64,000 nt of DNA, taken from the NCBI GenBank assembly GCA_018056685.1, contig JAGPFC010000005.1, positions 96,557 to 160,556 on the forward strand. Reading direction: 5' to 3'. Shown piece by piece: positions 37,700 to 47,738 of this stretch. Every line of letters starts with the position of its first letter. The stretch's first letter is position 1. This DNA comes from Smithella sp. (GTDB taxonomy: Bacteria; Desulfobacterota; Syntrophia; Syntrophales; Smithellaceae). The translations under genes and the position numbers were made by a program. A model generated the notes under the pieces. It was not told where the DNA came from, did no database searches, and worked only from the letters and a program-made list of their open reading frames with translations.

Positions 37700-38583
37700 C
37701 CAGGCGCATCAAAGAAATCATCATCAAATACATTTTTTTCCTTTTTTCACTGGTCTCCGTTGTGGTGCTGGGGCTGATTGTTTTTTCTCTATTCCGCGAA
37801 GGACTGCCTTTGTTCGGCAAAATATCCGTAAAAGATTTTATTTTCGGCATGGAGTGGTATCCCACTTATGATCCGCCATCCTTCGGAATTTTTTCGTTGA
37901 TCGTCGGATCATTAATCGTCACGATCTTGTCCACTTTAATTGCTGTGCCACTGGGCGTCATGGCGGCTATCTACATTTCCGAAATTGCTCCAAAGCAAAT
38001 CAAGATTATTCTCAAATCCGTGATTGAACTTTTAGCGGGATTGCCTTCCGTTGTTCTGGGATTTTTCGGCATGGTCATTGTCGCGCCCTGGATGCAGGAA
38101 ACCTTTGATCTGCCCACCGGTTTGAATATTGTCAATGCTTCCATGATTCTGGCTCTCATGGCCATTCCCACCATATCCAGCATATCGGAAGACGCGCTTT
38201 ACGCCGTGCCGCGGGAATTCAAGGAAGCATCGTACGCGCTGGGCGCCACTAAATTTGAAACGATTGCGAGAGTGATTCTGCCTGCGGCCTTATCGGGCAT
38301 TTCCACGGCGGTGATGCTGGGAATGGCCCGGGCGATCGGAGAAACAATGGTTGTTTTGATGGTGGCCGGTGGTGCCGCCGCGATTCCGGAGAGTCTCTTT
38401 GATTCGGTTCGTCCGATGCCGGCAAGCATTGCAGCCGAGATGGGAGAAACACCATTCCGCAGTCTTCATTATCAGGCGCTGTTTGCCATCGGCATTGTTT
38501 TGTTTTGCCTGACCCTGGCTTTTAATTTGATTGCGGATTATGTTTCACACAAATTCAAACAGGTGGGATCGGGAACGCTCTAG
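37696..38583 (+). CDS. pstC: Phosphate ABC transporter permease PstC
   Basis: 295 residues, six membrane spans. The MetI-type permease motif EASYALGATKFETIARVILP (about 176-195) contacts PstB. N-terminal TM: IKYIFFLFSLVSVVVLGLIV. ATG in an ATGA overlap with the preceding gene, so translation is coupled. pstA follows after 10 bases. Confidence 0.94.
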   Translation: MTRRIKEIIIKYIFFLFSLVSVVVLGLIVFSLFREGLPLFGKISVKDFIFGMEWYPTYDPPSFGIFSLIVGSLIVTILSTLIAVPLGVMAAIYISEIAPKQIKIILKSVIELLAGLPSVVLGFFGMVIVAPWMQETFDLPTGLNIVNASMILALMAIPTISSISEDALYAVPREFKEASYALGATKFETIARVILPAALSGISTAVMLGMARAIGETMVVLMVAGGAAAIPESLFDSVRPMPASIAAEMGETPFRSLHYQALFAIGIVLFCLTLAFNLIADYVSHKFKQVGSGTL

Positions 38584-38593
38584 GGGTTGATCT

Positions 38594-39472
38594 ATGCAGG
38601 AAGAGAAGACCAATTCAATGCCATGGCGCTATTTTAGACAAAACGTGTTTTTTACCTGCGTTCGTGCGTCCGCTTTAGTGATAACACTCGCTCTGGGCGG
38701 AATTATTTTCTACATTATATACAATGGCATCTCTGTCATCAGCTGGGATTTTATAACCCAACCGCCTACCGACGCGATGACCAAAGGCGGCATTATGCCG
38801 GCGATTCTCGGCACGATTTATTTGACGTTGGGCGCCATTGCCATCGGTCTTCCTCTGGGCATCGCCTCTGCTATTTATCTGACGGAATATGCGAGGGAGG
38901 GGAGAGTCATCAGATTGATCAGGATCGGCATCAACTGTCTGGCCGGTGTTCCTTCGGTCGTTTTTGGACTTTTCGGTCTGGGCATTTTTGTAATTTTTCT
39001 TAAGTTCGGTTCCAGTATCCTGTCCGGATCGCTGACGCTGGGCTTTTTAATTCTGCCGACCATTATCGGCGCTTCGGAAGAGGCATTGAAATCCGTGCCG
39101 CAAACGTTTCGCGAGGCTTCTCTTTCTCTCGGTGTTTCCAAATGGCAGACGATTTACAGGATTGTTCTGCCCAACGCGCTGCCGGGTATTCTGACCGGTT
39201 CCATTTTAGGCATAGGTCGCGCGGCCGGGGAGACCGCGCCCATCATGTTCACGGCCGCCGCATTTTTTACGGCAAAGCTTCCTTCTTCGATATTTGACGA
39301 AGTCATGGCGCTGCCGTATCATATTTATGTGCTGGCCACAGCCGGCACCAACATCGAGGCCACACGTCCTATTCAGTATGGAACGGTGCTGGTTCTGGTT
39401 GCCGTCGTCCTGGGAATTGATTTGATTGCGATTATTATCCGCGGATATATGAGACGGAACAAAAGGTGGTAA
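38594..39472 (+). CDS. pstA: Phosphate ABC transporter permease PstA
   Basis: 292 residues, six membrane spans; pairs with PstC. The coupling motif [20 protein letters not shown] (about 175-194) is present, followed by [23 protein letters not shown] at 38594 behind GGGGTTGATCT (weak site). Its stop lies two bases ahead of the pstB ATG, so the two genes are coupled. Confidence 0.94.
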   Translation: MQEEKTNSMPWRYFRQNVFFTCVRASALVITLALGGIIFYIIYNGISVISWDFITQPPTDAMTKGGIMPAILGTIYLTLGAIAIGLPLGIASAIYLTEYAREGRVIRLIRIGINCLAGVPSVVFGLFGLGIFVIFLKFGSSILSGSLTLGFLILPTIIGASEEALKSVPQTFREASLSLGVSKWQTIYRIVLPNALPGILTGSILGIGRAAGETAPIMFTAAAFFTAKLPSSIFDEVMALPYHIYVLATAGTNIEATRPIQYGTVLVLVAVVLGIDLIAIIIRGYMRRNKRW

Positions 39473-39474
39473 AA

Positions 39475-40230
39475 ATGAGTACTGACATGATCAAAATAAA
39501 TAACGTGAACTTCTATTACGGACCAACAAGGGCCCTGACGGATATTTCGATGACGTTTGGCAAAAATAAAGTCACCGCGCTCATCGGTCCGTCCGGATGC
39601 GGCAAGTCCACACTGTTGAGGCTTTTAAACCGCATGAATGATTTGATTGACGGGACCAGAGTGGAGGGAGAAATTATTTTTGAGGACAGAAATATTTACG
39701 CTCCGGATGTCGATCCGGTCGAAATCCGCCGTAAAATAGGCATGGTGTTTCAGAAGCCCAATCCATTTCCCAAAACCATTTATAATAATATTTCCTACGG
39801 ACCGAAACTGACCGGCATGGGGGCGCAAAACATGGATGCTCTGGTTGAGCAAAGCCTCAGGCAGGCCGTGCTATGGGATGAGGTGAAGGATATTTTAAAT
39901 AAGTCAGCCATGAATCTTTCCGGGGGCCAGCAGCAGCGTCTCTGCATCGCCCGCGCGCTGGCGATGAAGCCCGACGTTTTGCTGATGGATGAGCCGACGT
40001 CCGCGCTGGATCCCATTTCCACAGCAAAAATTGAAGAGTTGATTGAGGAGCTCAAGAAAAATTATACAATTATCATCGTCACGCATAACATGCAGCAGGC
40101 GGCGCGGATTTCCGATGAAACGGCTTTCTTTTATATGGGAAATCTGATTGAGTATAATAAAACTGAAAAAATATTTACGAATCCGGACGTGAAACAGACG
40201 GAAGATTATATCACAGGACGATTTGGCTGA
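39475..40230 (+). CDS. pstB: Phosphate ABC transporter ATPase PstB
   Basis: 251 residues. Walker [10 protein letters not shown] (about 39-47), the signature [15 protein letters not shown] and Walker [14 protein letters not shown] are intact. The ATG at 39475 follows AAAGGTGG; an in-frame GTG at 39466 would use this site as coding sequence. Ends at 40230; the following 195 bases contain a repeat element before phoU. Confidence 0.95.
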   Translation: MSTDMIKINNVNFYYGPTRALTDISMTFGKNKVTALIGPSGCGKSTLLRLLNRMNDLIDGTRVEGEIIFEDRNIYAPDVDPVEIRRKIGMVFQKPNPFPKTIYNNISYGPKLTGMGAQNMDALVEQSLRQAVLWDEVKDILNKSAMNLSGGQQQRLCIARALAMKPDVLLMDEPTSALDPISTAKIEELIEELKKNYTIIIVTHNMQQAARISDETAFFYMGNLIEYNKTEKIFTNPDVKQTEDYITGRFG

Positions 40231-40241
40231 TGAATAGCCGA

Positions 40242-40379
40242 CTTTGGAAAAAGGCCTATACCCTTGAAGGGCACCATGGTCTGCGGCGTTGCGCTTCGTT
40301 TTTCGTCATTGCAGCGTATGTAAAGATACGCCTCATTCCTCAGAATTTGCGCGCCTTGCATATAAACCTTTTTGCAAAG
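40242..40379. repeat. MITE-like element with terminal inverted repeats
   Basis: CTTTGGAAAAAGG (40242-40254) and CCTTTTTGCAAAG (40367-40379) are inverted copies with one mismatch, 138 bases end to end. Inside is a further hairpin, GCGTAT/ATACGC (about 40314-40331). No ORF is present. The sequence (TGCGGCGTTGCGC ... CATTCCTCAGAATTTGCGCG) resembles intergenic repeats of deltaproteobacterial genomes, from memory. It separates phoU from the pst genes. Confidence 0.65.
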
Positions 40380-40425
40380 CCGTTTATTATAGATAAAGGT
40401 AATTAGGTTTTTAACGGGGGGAATC

Positions 40426-41109
40426 ATGTCAGAAAAAAAACACACCAGTAAGCATTATGAGATGGAATTGCAGGAGATCAAGAACAACCTCATTTATCTT
40501 GGCGCGCTGACGGAGAATGCCATTCATCTGGCCATGAAATCTCTGACCGACAGAGACACGGCAATGGCGAATCAGGTTATCGCCAATGATTATGAAATTG
40601 ATAAAATGGATAAGGAGATTGAAGAAAAATGCATCAAGATGCTGGCACTGCGTCAACCCACGGCAATTGATTTACGATTCATTACCACGGCCATCAAAAT
40701 TACCGGACATCTGGAACGAATCGGTGATATGGCCGTGAACATTGCGGAAAAAGTCGTTCAACTCAACGAGGAACCCAAACTTAAACCTTATATTGATTTG
40801 CCGAACATGTCTTCTATTGTGGAAAGAATGGTGGCCAAGTCTCTGGACGCGATGATTAAAAAGGATTTACAACTGGCCGAGGAAGTCCGGCGGATAGAGC
40901 AGGAGGTTGATGATCTGAATGAACAGATATTCCGGGAACTCCTGACGTTTATGATGGAAGATTCCAAATCCATTCACCGGGCTTTGCTGATTATGCACGT
41001 GTCGAAAAATCTGGAGCGCATTGCCGATCACGCCCAGGGGATTGCGGACATGGTGACGTATATGATCACCGGAGAAAATGTTCGTCATCTGGCCAAGGAT
41101 GAAAATTAG
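40426..41109 (+). CDS. phoU: Phosphate signalling protein PhoU
   Basis: 227 residues, two three-helix bundles. PhoU connects the Pst transporter to PhoR and keeps the Pho regulon off when phosphate is plentiful. Both repeats are visible: LTENAIHLAMKSLTDRDTAM with DLRFITTAIKITGHLERIGD (about 86-105), and again VSKNLERIADHAQGIADMV near the C-terminus, which carry the metal-cluster ligands of the family. ATG behind GGGGGG. phoR follows after 11 bases. Confidence 0.95.
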   Translation: MSEKKHTSKHYEMELQEIKNNLIYLGALTENAIHLAMKSLTDRDTAMANQVIANDYEIDKMDKEIEEKCIKMLALRQPTAIDLRFITTAIKITGHLERIGDMAVNIAEKVVQLNEEPKLKPYIDLPNMSSIVERMVAKSLDAMIKKDLQLAEEVRRIEQEVDDLNEQIFRELLTFMMEDSKSIHRALLIMHVSKNLERIADHAQGIADMVTYMITGENVRHLAKDEN

Positions 41110-41120
41110 AGAGATCAATC

Positions 41121-42875
41121 GTGAAGAAAAATCTTTTTTATAAAATATTTTTCAGCTATCTGATCATCATCTGCACGTCTTTTTTGCTTTTAGCTCTGTT
41201 CATGCGTGACGAAATCAAAGATGTCCTCACGTCGCAGATTGAAACGGAATTATTGTCTTACGCAAAACTTATTGACCAGACCTCTCCGGAAAAAGCTTCC
41301 GAACGCCTGAGTGAGGTCGCGCAGACATCCCGGTCCCGAATCACGTTGATTAACGCGCAAGGCAGGGTGTTTGCCGATTCGGAAAGCGATGTCTCCAAAC
41401 TTGAAAATCATTTAAACCGTCCGGAGGTTCAGGAAGCGCGATTGAAAGGAACGGGCAAAGCGGTCCGCTTTAGTAATTCTCTGGGCATCGATATGCTTTA
41501 TGTTGCCGTGTCCGTAAAAAGTGGAACGGCCATTACCGGCTATATCCGTCTGGCACGTCCGCTTCATGATGTGCAGACCGTCATTGAAAAAGTATATCAG
41601 TACATTCTGCTTACCCTGTTCGTCGTGGCGCTGATATCACTTCTCATCGCGCTGTTTTTTTCCTATCGTTTATATGAACCGATTAAAGCCATGGAACGGT
41701 TTACTGAACGATTGAGAGAGGGAAAAGCTGCCGGAACAATCATTCTGGACACGGCGGATGAAACAAAAACGCTGGCGGATAACATCAATTACCTTGTCGG
41801 TGAACTGCGGGATAAAATCAACATTGCCAATGAAGAGAAGAGCAAACTGATGACCGCCTTCACCAGCATGAATGAAGGCGTTCTGATGATCAACGCGCAG
41901 GGTGTGATTGAATTTGTCAGCCCGGTTCTAAGCAACATGCTGTCGGTCCGGTATGAAGATGTTTGCGGAAAAACCATTATGGAAGCTTTCCGCAGTATTG
42001 ATTTGCAAAAAGCTTTTCTTGAATTCAAAAGCAGAAGTGAAAACGTCAATCGCGAAATCGTTTTAGGCGGTACCGAACCGGTAATTCTCAGTGTCAGCAT
42101 TTCCGGCGTCCACGGCTACCCGGAAGAAGAAAAGACGATGATTGTTTTTCACGATGTTACACGGCTAAAAAAACTCGAACAGATCCGGGCTGACTTTGTG
42201 GCCAATGTCACTCACGAAATCAAAACGCCGCTGACGGCCATCATCGGTTATCTGGAAACCATTAAAAACGGCGCGATCAATAATGTCGAGGAGACGAAGA
42301 AATTCGTTGATATCATTTTAAAACAGGCCGAAAGACTCAATCGTCTGGTCGAAGACTTGCTGATCATATCCAATATCGAAATGAAAGAAACAAAACTCAA
42401 TTTCAACGATGTTTCTTTAAGCGCGGTCATTACCAATGTTATTGCCCTGGTGGAAGCAAAAGCAAAATCGAAAAACATTGCCATTCATAACAACATATCC
42501 GAAAAGTTCGCGCCGGTCAAAGCCGACAGGGATAAACTCACACAGATCTTTGTCAACGTTCTGGACAACGCGGTCAAATTCACGCCTGATGGCGGCCGTG
42601 TTACCATTGACGCAAGAGAAGAAGGCGCTTTCAGAGTTGTCTCTGTCCGTGACACGGGCATCGGTGTGCCGGGTGACGAAATCCATCGTCTGGGCGAACG
42701 TTTTTATCGTGTGGACAGATCCCGTTCGCGCGATCTGGGCGGCACGGGATTGGGCCTATCCATCGTCAAACACCTGATGATTGCTCACGGCGGCAGAATG
42801 CACATCGAAAGCCAGTACGGCAGGGGAACTCAGGTCTCATTATATTTTCCGATAACACCTTTCCAGACATCATAG
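41121..42875 (+). CDS. phoR: Phosphate regulon sensor histidine kinase PhoR
   Basis: 584 residues. TM1 (about 8-26), a periplasmic sensor domain (about 30-160), TM2 (about 163-183), HAMP, a PAS domain (about 235-340), then the kinase: VTHEIKTPLTAIIGYLE with the phospho-accepting histidine (about residue 362), NVLDNAVKFTP (N box) and GTGLGLSIVKHL (G2 box). GTG start at 41121. The periplasmic domain makes it longer than E. coli PhoR and like Gram-positive PhoR/WalK. Partner of PhoB by locus. Confidence 0.9.
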   Translation: MKKNLFYKIFFSYLIIICTSFLLLALFMRDEIKDVLTSQIETELLSYAKLIDQTSPEKASERLSEVAQTSRSRITLINAQGRVFADSESDVSKLENHLNRPEVQEARLKGTGKAVRFSNSLGIDMLYVAVSVKSGTAITGYIRLARPLHDVQTVIEKVYQYILLTLFVVALISLLIALFFSYRLYEPIKAMERFTERLREGKAAGTIILDTADETKTLADNINYLVGELRDKINIANEEKSKLMTAFTSMNEGVLMINAQGVIEFVSPVLSNMLSVRYEDVCGKTIMEAFRSIDLQKAFLEFKSRSENVNREIVLGGTEPVILSVSISGVHGYPEEEKTMIVFHDVTRLKKLEQIRADFVANVTHEIKTPLTAIIGYLETIKNGAINNVEETKKFVDIILKQAERLNRLVEDLLIISNIEMKETKLNFNDVSLSAVITNVIALVEAKAKSKNIAIHNNISEKFAPVKADRDKLTQIFVNVLDNAVKFTPDGGRVTIDAREEGAFRVVSVRDTGIGVPGDEIHRLGERFYRVDRSRSRDLGGTGLGLSIVKHLMIAHGGRMHIESQYGRGTQVSLYFPITPFQTS

Positions 42876-43008
42876 ATAGAAAACAGATGAACTCTGATTG
42901 CGTATGTGATAGAAACCACGTGGCAGGTTAGTTTGCGAACATCATTTTCAAACAGCATGTTAAAGGTTGTTTGATAAACACCATAAATGCAATGTCAGAG
43001 GAGTTCAT

Positions 43009-43523
43009 ATGTCTTTCCCCGATCGAAACAATCCCTATAATTTTGACAGGTTGTTAAACTGGCGGCAAAACGTTGATTACTACAAGGATGATCCCTTTAT
43101 TCAGAAGATGGCCGCGTCCCGGGACGGCACAGATGTTATCCGTGATGCCATGCCATGTCCATATTCGGCGGACACGGCGTCATGGAGGATTTCTCATCGC
43201 TGCCGTGCCTCTACCGCGATTCCGCCATTAACGAATTGTGGGAGGGGCGGCAAAATGTTCTGCTGACACAGATTCACCGCGATCTGCAAAAGGTCAGCGA
43301 CTGGTACACGCCGGCTGATTTTGTCCGCAATATTCTTGCCGGTTATGATGAAACGGCCGTTGCTGCATTATCCGCGGAGATTTAGGAACTTGCGGCTTAT
43401 TCCAATCTCTTCCAGATGAATGAGAAAACCATTGATCTCTGCCGGCGATGGGATACGTTTTGCCATAAGCTGTTTCATCCTTATCAGGATCTGGCGATGC
43501 AGGAAGTTGAATCGGCGAGCTGA
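43009..43523 (+). pseudogene. Decayed acyl-CoA dehydrogenase gene
   Basis: Starts with an ATG behind GAGGAG and codes NNPYNFDRLLNWRQNVDYYK in frame 1. At 43145-43154 the 5-base unit ATGCC is tandemly duplicated; removing one copy restores RDAMSIFGGHGVMEDFSSLP and then INELWEGRQNVLLTQIHRDL, a C-terminal acyl-CoA dehydrogenase sequence. A second lesion, TAG at 43383, is followed in frame by 45 further sense codons ending at TGA 43521. The catalytic middle (several hundred residues) is missing, so an internal deletion came first or with the frameshift. The intact protein would have oxidised acyl-CoA. Confidence 0.8.
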
Positions 43524-43569
43524 AGACTGAATTTTTGAACATCCATATCCTGATGGTTAAGGACACAAC

Positions 43570-44412
43570 GTGATCATTCATAAGGCAAAATCATTTTCTC
43601 TCCGTAATGGTCTTGAACTGGAGGTTTTAACGGCGGTGCCGGAAAGGCCCCGAACCTGTGTTGTCGTCTGGCCGTGCATGGGCGGCGCGGTGCAGATGTA
43701 TCGGATGCCCGTGGAGCGGTTCACCATGGCGGGATGCGCTTGTGTATTGTACAATCCCCGCGGTCATGGACGATCCGCCGGCGGCATGGAAATCCCGGAA
43801 GCGCTCGCCGATCTTGAAGAGGTTCTCGCCTCACGCATCCCTGCTGACATCCCCCTGATCATTGTCGGCCACAGCGCCGGGGCGAACGCGGTTTTGCAGT
43901 TCGGCGCGACATTCCGGCCGCCGCAGTTCAATATCCTGGTAGCGCCGGTCCTGGATTCGCGGGAATCATTGTTTTTCATGTATCGTAAAAATACAATTCA
44001 GGAATTCATCGATATTCTTTGCACTTATATAACCGGAGATGATGCGGTTGTTCGGGCTGTGCTATCCGACGAACAATGGCTTTCGCCAGACAAATGGTAT
44101 CAGGAGCGATACAGGGATCTTCTGGATCAAGTGCCGGCGCGAACACCCATTGGCTCTTTTCTGGAAAAACTCTTCATTCCGGGTCATAACGCTTTTCAGG
44201 AACTGGCGGCATCCAGCCGTCGCTGTCTGATCATGATGGCAAAAGAGGACTCGTGGTATCCCGCAGAAACTGTACAACGCCTGGCCATCGACCATAATAT
44301 TCAAGTGCAAAAGGTTGAAGAGGCCGTCAATCATTTCTTCGCCGGCGGGTGGGATCGAGTCTGGGATACAACAATGGAAATGATTATCAGGGGAGAACCC
44401 GCATCAAAATAG
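43570..44412 (+). CDS. Alpha/beta hydrolase family protein
   Basis: 280 residues. The nucleophile elbow GHSAG (residues 100-104, Ser102), a PRGHG turn (about 63-67) and a late histidine (VNHFFAGGWD, about 261) fit the alpha/beta hydrolase fold; DSWYP near 238 may supply the acid. The substrate is unknown. WPCMGGAVQMYRMPVERFTM (about 34-53) is the segment after the first strands and may shape the oxyanion hole. GTG start at 43570, behind AAGGAC. The 3' end overlaps that of the opposing gene by nine bases. No operon partner except the pseudogene 46 bases upstream. Confidence 0.75.
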   Translation: MIIHKAKSFSLRNGLELEVLTAVPERPRTCVVVWPCMGGAVQMYRMPVERFTMAGCACVLYNPRGHGRSAGGMEIPEALADLEEVLASRIPADIPLIIVGHSAGANAVLQFGATFRPPQFNILVAPVLDSRESLFFMYRKNTIQEFIDILCTYITGDDAVVRAVLSDEQWLSPDKWYQERYRDLLDQVPARTPIGSFLEKLFIPGHNAFQELAASSRRCLIMMAKEDSWYPAETVQRLAIDHNIQVQKVEEAVNHFFAGGWDRVWDTTMEMIIRGEPASK

Positions 44413-45417
44413 ATGCGTGAGAAACGCCCGGGGATTTATCAACTGTCCCGACCTGTCAGACGTTGTCCAGTGATGATTGGATCGGATCTTGAATTGCGTA
44501 AATGGTTTTAATTTGAATTCATCCGTAAGCAAATAATTGACAGGATAACATCCTGAAGTCTGTTTCGCCTGACGCGTCGTGGCAGCGCATGATACATAAA
44601 GAACTCCGGTCTCATGAAACGCGTAATGGAGACAGGTGTTCATCTGTTTGTAAAAAATACCTGACCGTATAAAATCATCATCTATAATATGCTGGCACAT
44701 GATGACGGTATTTCCCCTTTTTAAAAAAGTGGCAATCCCAACGGGGTTTCCGCCTTTTTCATAGACATGGACGCGCACAGGGAGAAAAAGGATTAGAAAA
44801 TAATCCCGGATGATTAAAAACTGGCCGAACAGAAATTTATACCCGCTGTTTTTTCTGAAAATCGAATTGCGTATAAGTTGAAAATACCTATACGAGAAAA
44901 GAAATTTATAAAATACTGAATGATCCGGGATTATTTTCTCGCTGATACCACATGCATGATAAGTTTTTAGCTTCTTCTTAAACTGCCACCGTACCCTTGA
45001 CGTGCGGTAGGAGGAGAGGTAGTCCTCGTGATTCCTGTATTTTGTAATGTCCAGTCCGTACCAGTAGTCATCAAAGCCGGAGAAACAGGAGATCCACAAT
45101 CCGATGTGAAAATAATACAATTTGTAAACAAGGTGCTGAATGAATAAGAATACTTTGTTTTTCAGGTCCCAGAGTTTAGCGGCGTCAGCTTCATTCGTGT
45201 TTAACAATATGATGTAAAATGGGGTATACAGAATGAATTTTAATATGACCATCAGCGGGAAAACCAGGTATGTGAGGGGAATAAAAATAACAAAGGTCAT
45301 GACGGCCATAAAATAATGGAACGTTTTTTTGTGATGCGGATAAAGCTGCATAACGGTCATATCCGTGTCGATAGAAACGTCGGCGGCTTTATTTATCAAT
45401 AACTCATCTTTCTGCAT
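44404..45417 (-). CDS. Unrecognised membrane-associated protein
   Basis: 337 residues; not recognised. A hydrophobic hairpin (about 36-73, FVIFIPLTYLVFPLMVILKF then ILYTPFYIILL) would place the protein in the inner membrane. The soluble part is rich in Tyr, Phe and His. Its C-terminal half (VHVYEKGGNPVGIATFLKRG, about 227-246, then YKQMNTCLHYAFHETGVLYV) vaguely recalls GNAT/FemAB-like acyltransferases, but no acetyl-CoA motif is certain. ATG at 45417. Transcribed against its neighbours, with a 333-base divergent gap to the next gene. Confidence 0.55.
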   Translation of the reverse strand: MQKDELLINKAADVSIDTDMTVMQLYPHHKKTFHYFMAVMTFVIFIPLTYLVFPLMVILKFILYTPFYIILLNTNEADAAKLWDLKNKVFLFIQHLVYKLYYFHIGLWISCFSGFDDYWYGLDITKYRNHEDYLSSYRTSRVRWQFKKKLKTYHACGISEKIIPDHSVFYKFLFSYRYFQLIRNSIFRKNSGYKFLFGQFLIIRDYFLILFLPVRVHVYEKGGNPVGIATFLKRGNTVIMCQHIIDDDFIRSGIFYKQMNTCLHYAFHETGVLYVSCAATTRQAKQTSGCYPVNYLLTDEFKLKPFTQFKIRSNHHWTTSDRSGQLINPRAFLTHLF

Positions 45418-45750
45418 TTGTTTATTTCAGCATTCCGGACATCTTTTTTCAATAACTAAAATCTCAAAGAGTAAAATCATCATAAAATCAATTACTATGA
45501 TTTTTGGGCTCTTGACTTTTGGTCTTTCATATCAGGAAATATCAGTCCGGTTTTTTTTAAATTTGTCAAAGGTAAAAAAAGCCGTCATGATCGATAAAAT
45601 TATTTCATCGCGTTCCAACTATTCTTTAAACTATTATTTATATTGACAAAAAATCTTTTTTTGCGTATTTTTTATAGGAAGCATGACGATTTTCAAGAGT
45701 TTTAGCTCACCATATATTATTGTAAAAAGCAGTCTTACAGCAGGAGAAAA
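45418..45750. other. Divergent intergenic region with promoter
   Basis: 333 AT-rich bases. The plus-strand promoter of the HD-GYP gene is at 45643-45671. A 93-codon plus-strand ORF (45365-45646) is AT-biased, starts inside the opposing gene and is not believed. Nothing else recognised. Confidence 0.5.
45643..45671 (+). promoter_or_regulatory. Promoter of the PAS/HD-GYP gene
   Basis: TTGACA (45643-45648), 17-base spacer, TATTTT (45666-45671). The start would be near 45678, 73 bases before the ATG. Confidence 0.65.
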
Positions 45751-47592
45751 ATGAGCGAAAACCACAGAACAAAAACCGTTTCATTACAGGCAACCTCCAA
45801 TCCACGCAAAAAAGCTGCAAAAGCGTTCAAAGAAGCCGATTCAGCTTACAGAACAATATTTGATTTATCGTCAGACGGAATACTTGTAGGGCGGTTTTCC
45901 GGCCGGTTGAACGGTAATAAATTCACAGATGCTAATCAAAAAATATGTGAGATGCTTGGTTACACCAGAGAAGAATTTCTAAATTTAAGCCTTCCCGATC
46001 TTCATCCAAAAGAATCCCTGTCGCACATTATTCCACAAGCTGAGAAAATCATTAACAATGAAATATCCGTCGCCCGCAATATACCCGTGTTAAGAAAAGA
46101 CAAATCTTTATTTTTTGCAGATATATCCTGCAGGACGATCAATCTTAACGGGAAGAAGCATCTTGTCGCCATATTCAAGGATATTACCGAACACATAAAA
46201 TCGGAAGCATTGTTAAAAGAAAGCGAAGAAAGGTATCATCTGCTGGCCGATCACATGAAGGATTACATATGGCTCATGGATCTGGACTTAAAAGTGACCT
46301 ATGTCAGTCCATCTGCGGAAAAGATCATGGGCTATTCACAGGATGAAATTGCACAATTTTCGAAAGATAAATTCCTTACGCCGGCATCCTTCAGGGCGGC
46401 AATGGATTTCCTTGCGGAAGAAATGCCCAAGGCTCTGAACGGTCTTCCGGATTATGTCTTAAATCGTACGCTGGAACTGGAGTTTTGCACTAAGAACGGA
46501 CAGACCATATGGGGCGAGGTCTCATTTAGTTTTATCCGCGACAGAAACGGGAAACCTGTCTCCATTCTTGCTGAGGGCAGAAACATCACCAAACGCAAGG
46601 AAATAGAGTATGAGCTGCGGGCCAGTGAAGAAAATTTCCGACTGTCCCTTGATAATTCTCCTTTAGGCGTGCGCATATCAACCATCGAAGGAGAAACCAT
46701 TTATGCCAACAGAGCCATTCTGGATATATACGGTTACGCCAGTGTCGAGGAACTGAGAAAATCATCCGTACAGGAACGCTATACCCCGAAGAGCTTCGCT
46801 GAATTCCAGGAAAGAAAGCAAAAAAGATTAAAAGGAGAACCTGGCCCGTCTGAATATGAAATAAGCATTGTGAGAAAAGATGGCGAAATACGGCACCTCC
46901 ATGTATTTCGCAAGGAAATATTCTGGAACGGTGAAAAACAGTCTCAGGTCATTTATCAGGATATCACCGAGCGCAGGAAGACTGAAGAAAAGCTCAATGA
47001 GCTTTTACATACTCTGCGGCAGTCTGTGAAAACAACGATTCAGGTCTTGAGTCTGGCAACGGAAGTAAGAGACCCTTATACCGCGGGTCATCAAAAGAGA
47101 GTCGCCCATCTTGCCCGCAGCATCGCCAGAGAAAAAGGCCTGCCCCATGAAATGATCGATGGCATCCGCATGGCGGGTGTCATTCATGACATCGGTAAAT
47201 TATCCGTTCCCAGTGAGATATTAGCCAAGCCTACCCAACTGACGCAACTTGAATTTTCATTGATTCAAGAACACTCTCGCGCAGGATATGAGATGCTGAA
47301 GGATGTGGAATCTCCCTGGCCTTTGGCTGAAATACTCTACCAGCATCATGAACGGATGAATGGCACCGGTTATCCCAGAAATCTGAAGGGCAATGAAATC
47401 CTCATCGAAGCCCGCGTTTTGGCCGTGGCCGACGTTGTGGAAGCCATGGCTTCCCATCGTCCCTATCGTCCTGGTTTTGGTATTGAAGCAGCGCTTGAAG
47501 AGATTGAGCAGAACAAAGGGATTCTTTATGACGAGACGGTTGTGGATGCCTGCCTGAAATTATTCCGGGAGAAAGGGTATCAACTTGTCTGA
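45751..47592 (+). CDS. PAS-domain HD-GYP cyclic-di-GMP phosphodiesterase
   Basis: 613 residues, no membrane segment, so cytoplasmic. Three PAS domains in tandem: about 28-145 (ends AIFKDITEHIKSEA), 150-280 (ends ILAEGRNITKRKE) and 285-405 (ends IYQDITERRKTEE). The HD-GYP domain (about 415-610) follows, with HQKRVAHLARSIA, the HD motif in VIHDIGKLSVPSEIL, HHERMNGTGYP (GYP) and ADVVEAMASHRPYRP. HD-GYP domains hydrolyse c-di-GMP; all metal-binding motifs look intact. Input is unknown, though tandem PAS often senses redox or small ligands. ATG behind AGGAG. Confidence 0.88.
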   Translation: MSENHRTKTVSLQATSNPRKKAAKAFKEADSAYRTIFDLSSDGILVGRFSGRLNGNKFTDANQKICEMLGYTREEFLNLSLPDLHPKESLSHIIPQAEKIINNEISVARNIPVLRKDKSLFFADISCRTINLNGKKHLVAIFKDITEHIKSEALLKESEERYHLLADHMKDYIWLMDLDLKVTYVSPSAEKIMGYSQDEIAQFSKDKFLTPASFRAAMDFLAEEMPKALNGLPDYVLNRTLELEFCTKNGQTIWGEVSFSFIRDRNGKPVSILAEGRNITKRKEIEYELRASEENFRLSLDNSPLGVRISTIEGETIYANRAILDIYGYASVEELRKSSVQERYTPKSFAEFQERKQKRLKGEPGPSEYEISIVRKDGEIRHLHVFRKEIFWNGEKQSQVIYQDITERRKTEEKLNELLHTLRQSVKTTIQVLSLATEVRDPYTAGHQKRVAHLARSIAREKGLPHEMIDGIRMAGVIHDIGKLSVPSEILAKPTQLTQLEFSLIQEHSRAGYEMLKDVESPWPLAEILYQHHERMNGTGYPRNLKGNEILIEARVLAVADVVEAMASHRPYRPGFGIEAALEEIEQNKGILYDETVVDACLKLFREKGYQLV

Positions 47593-47738
47593 AAAAATGG
47601 ACGATGCCTTTGGCCAACTGGGCTTTGACAATTTCTCAGCTGGCTGTTATGTACGAGGGCCGTTTTGATTTGGCGGCAATATGAAAAATAATCTATTTAC
47701 ACAGATGATTTTACAGTCTCAATCGGGATTTTGACAGT

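Noticed and set aside
45365..45646. 93-codon plus-strand ORF
   Set aside because: Begins inside the opposing gene, has no ribosome-binding site and biased AT-driven composition.
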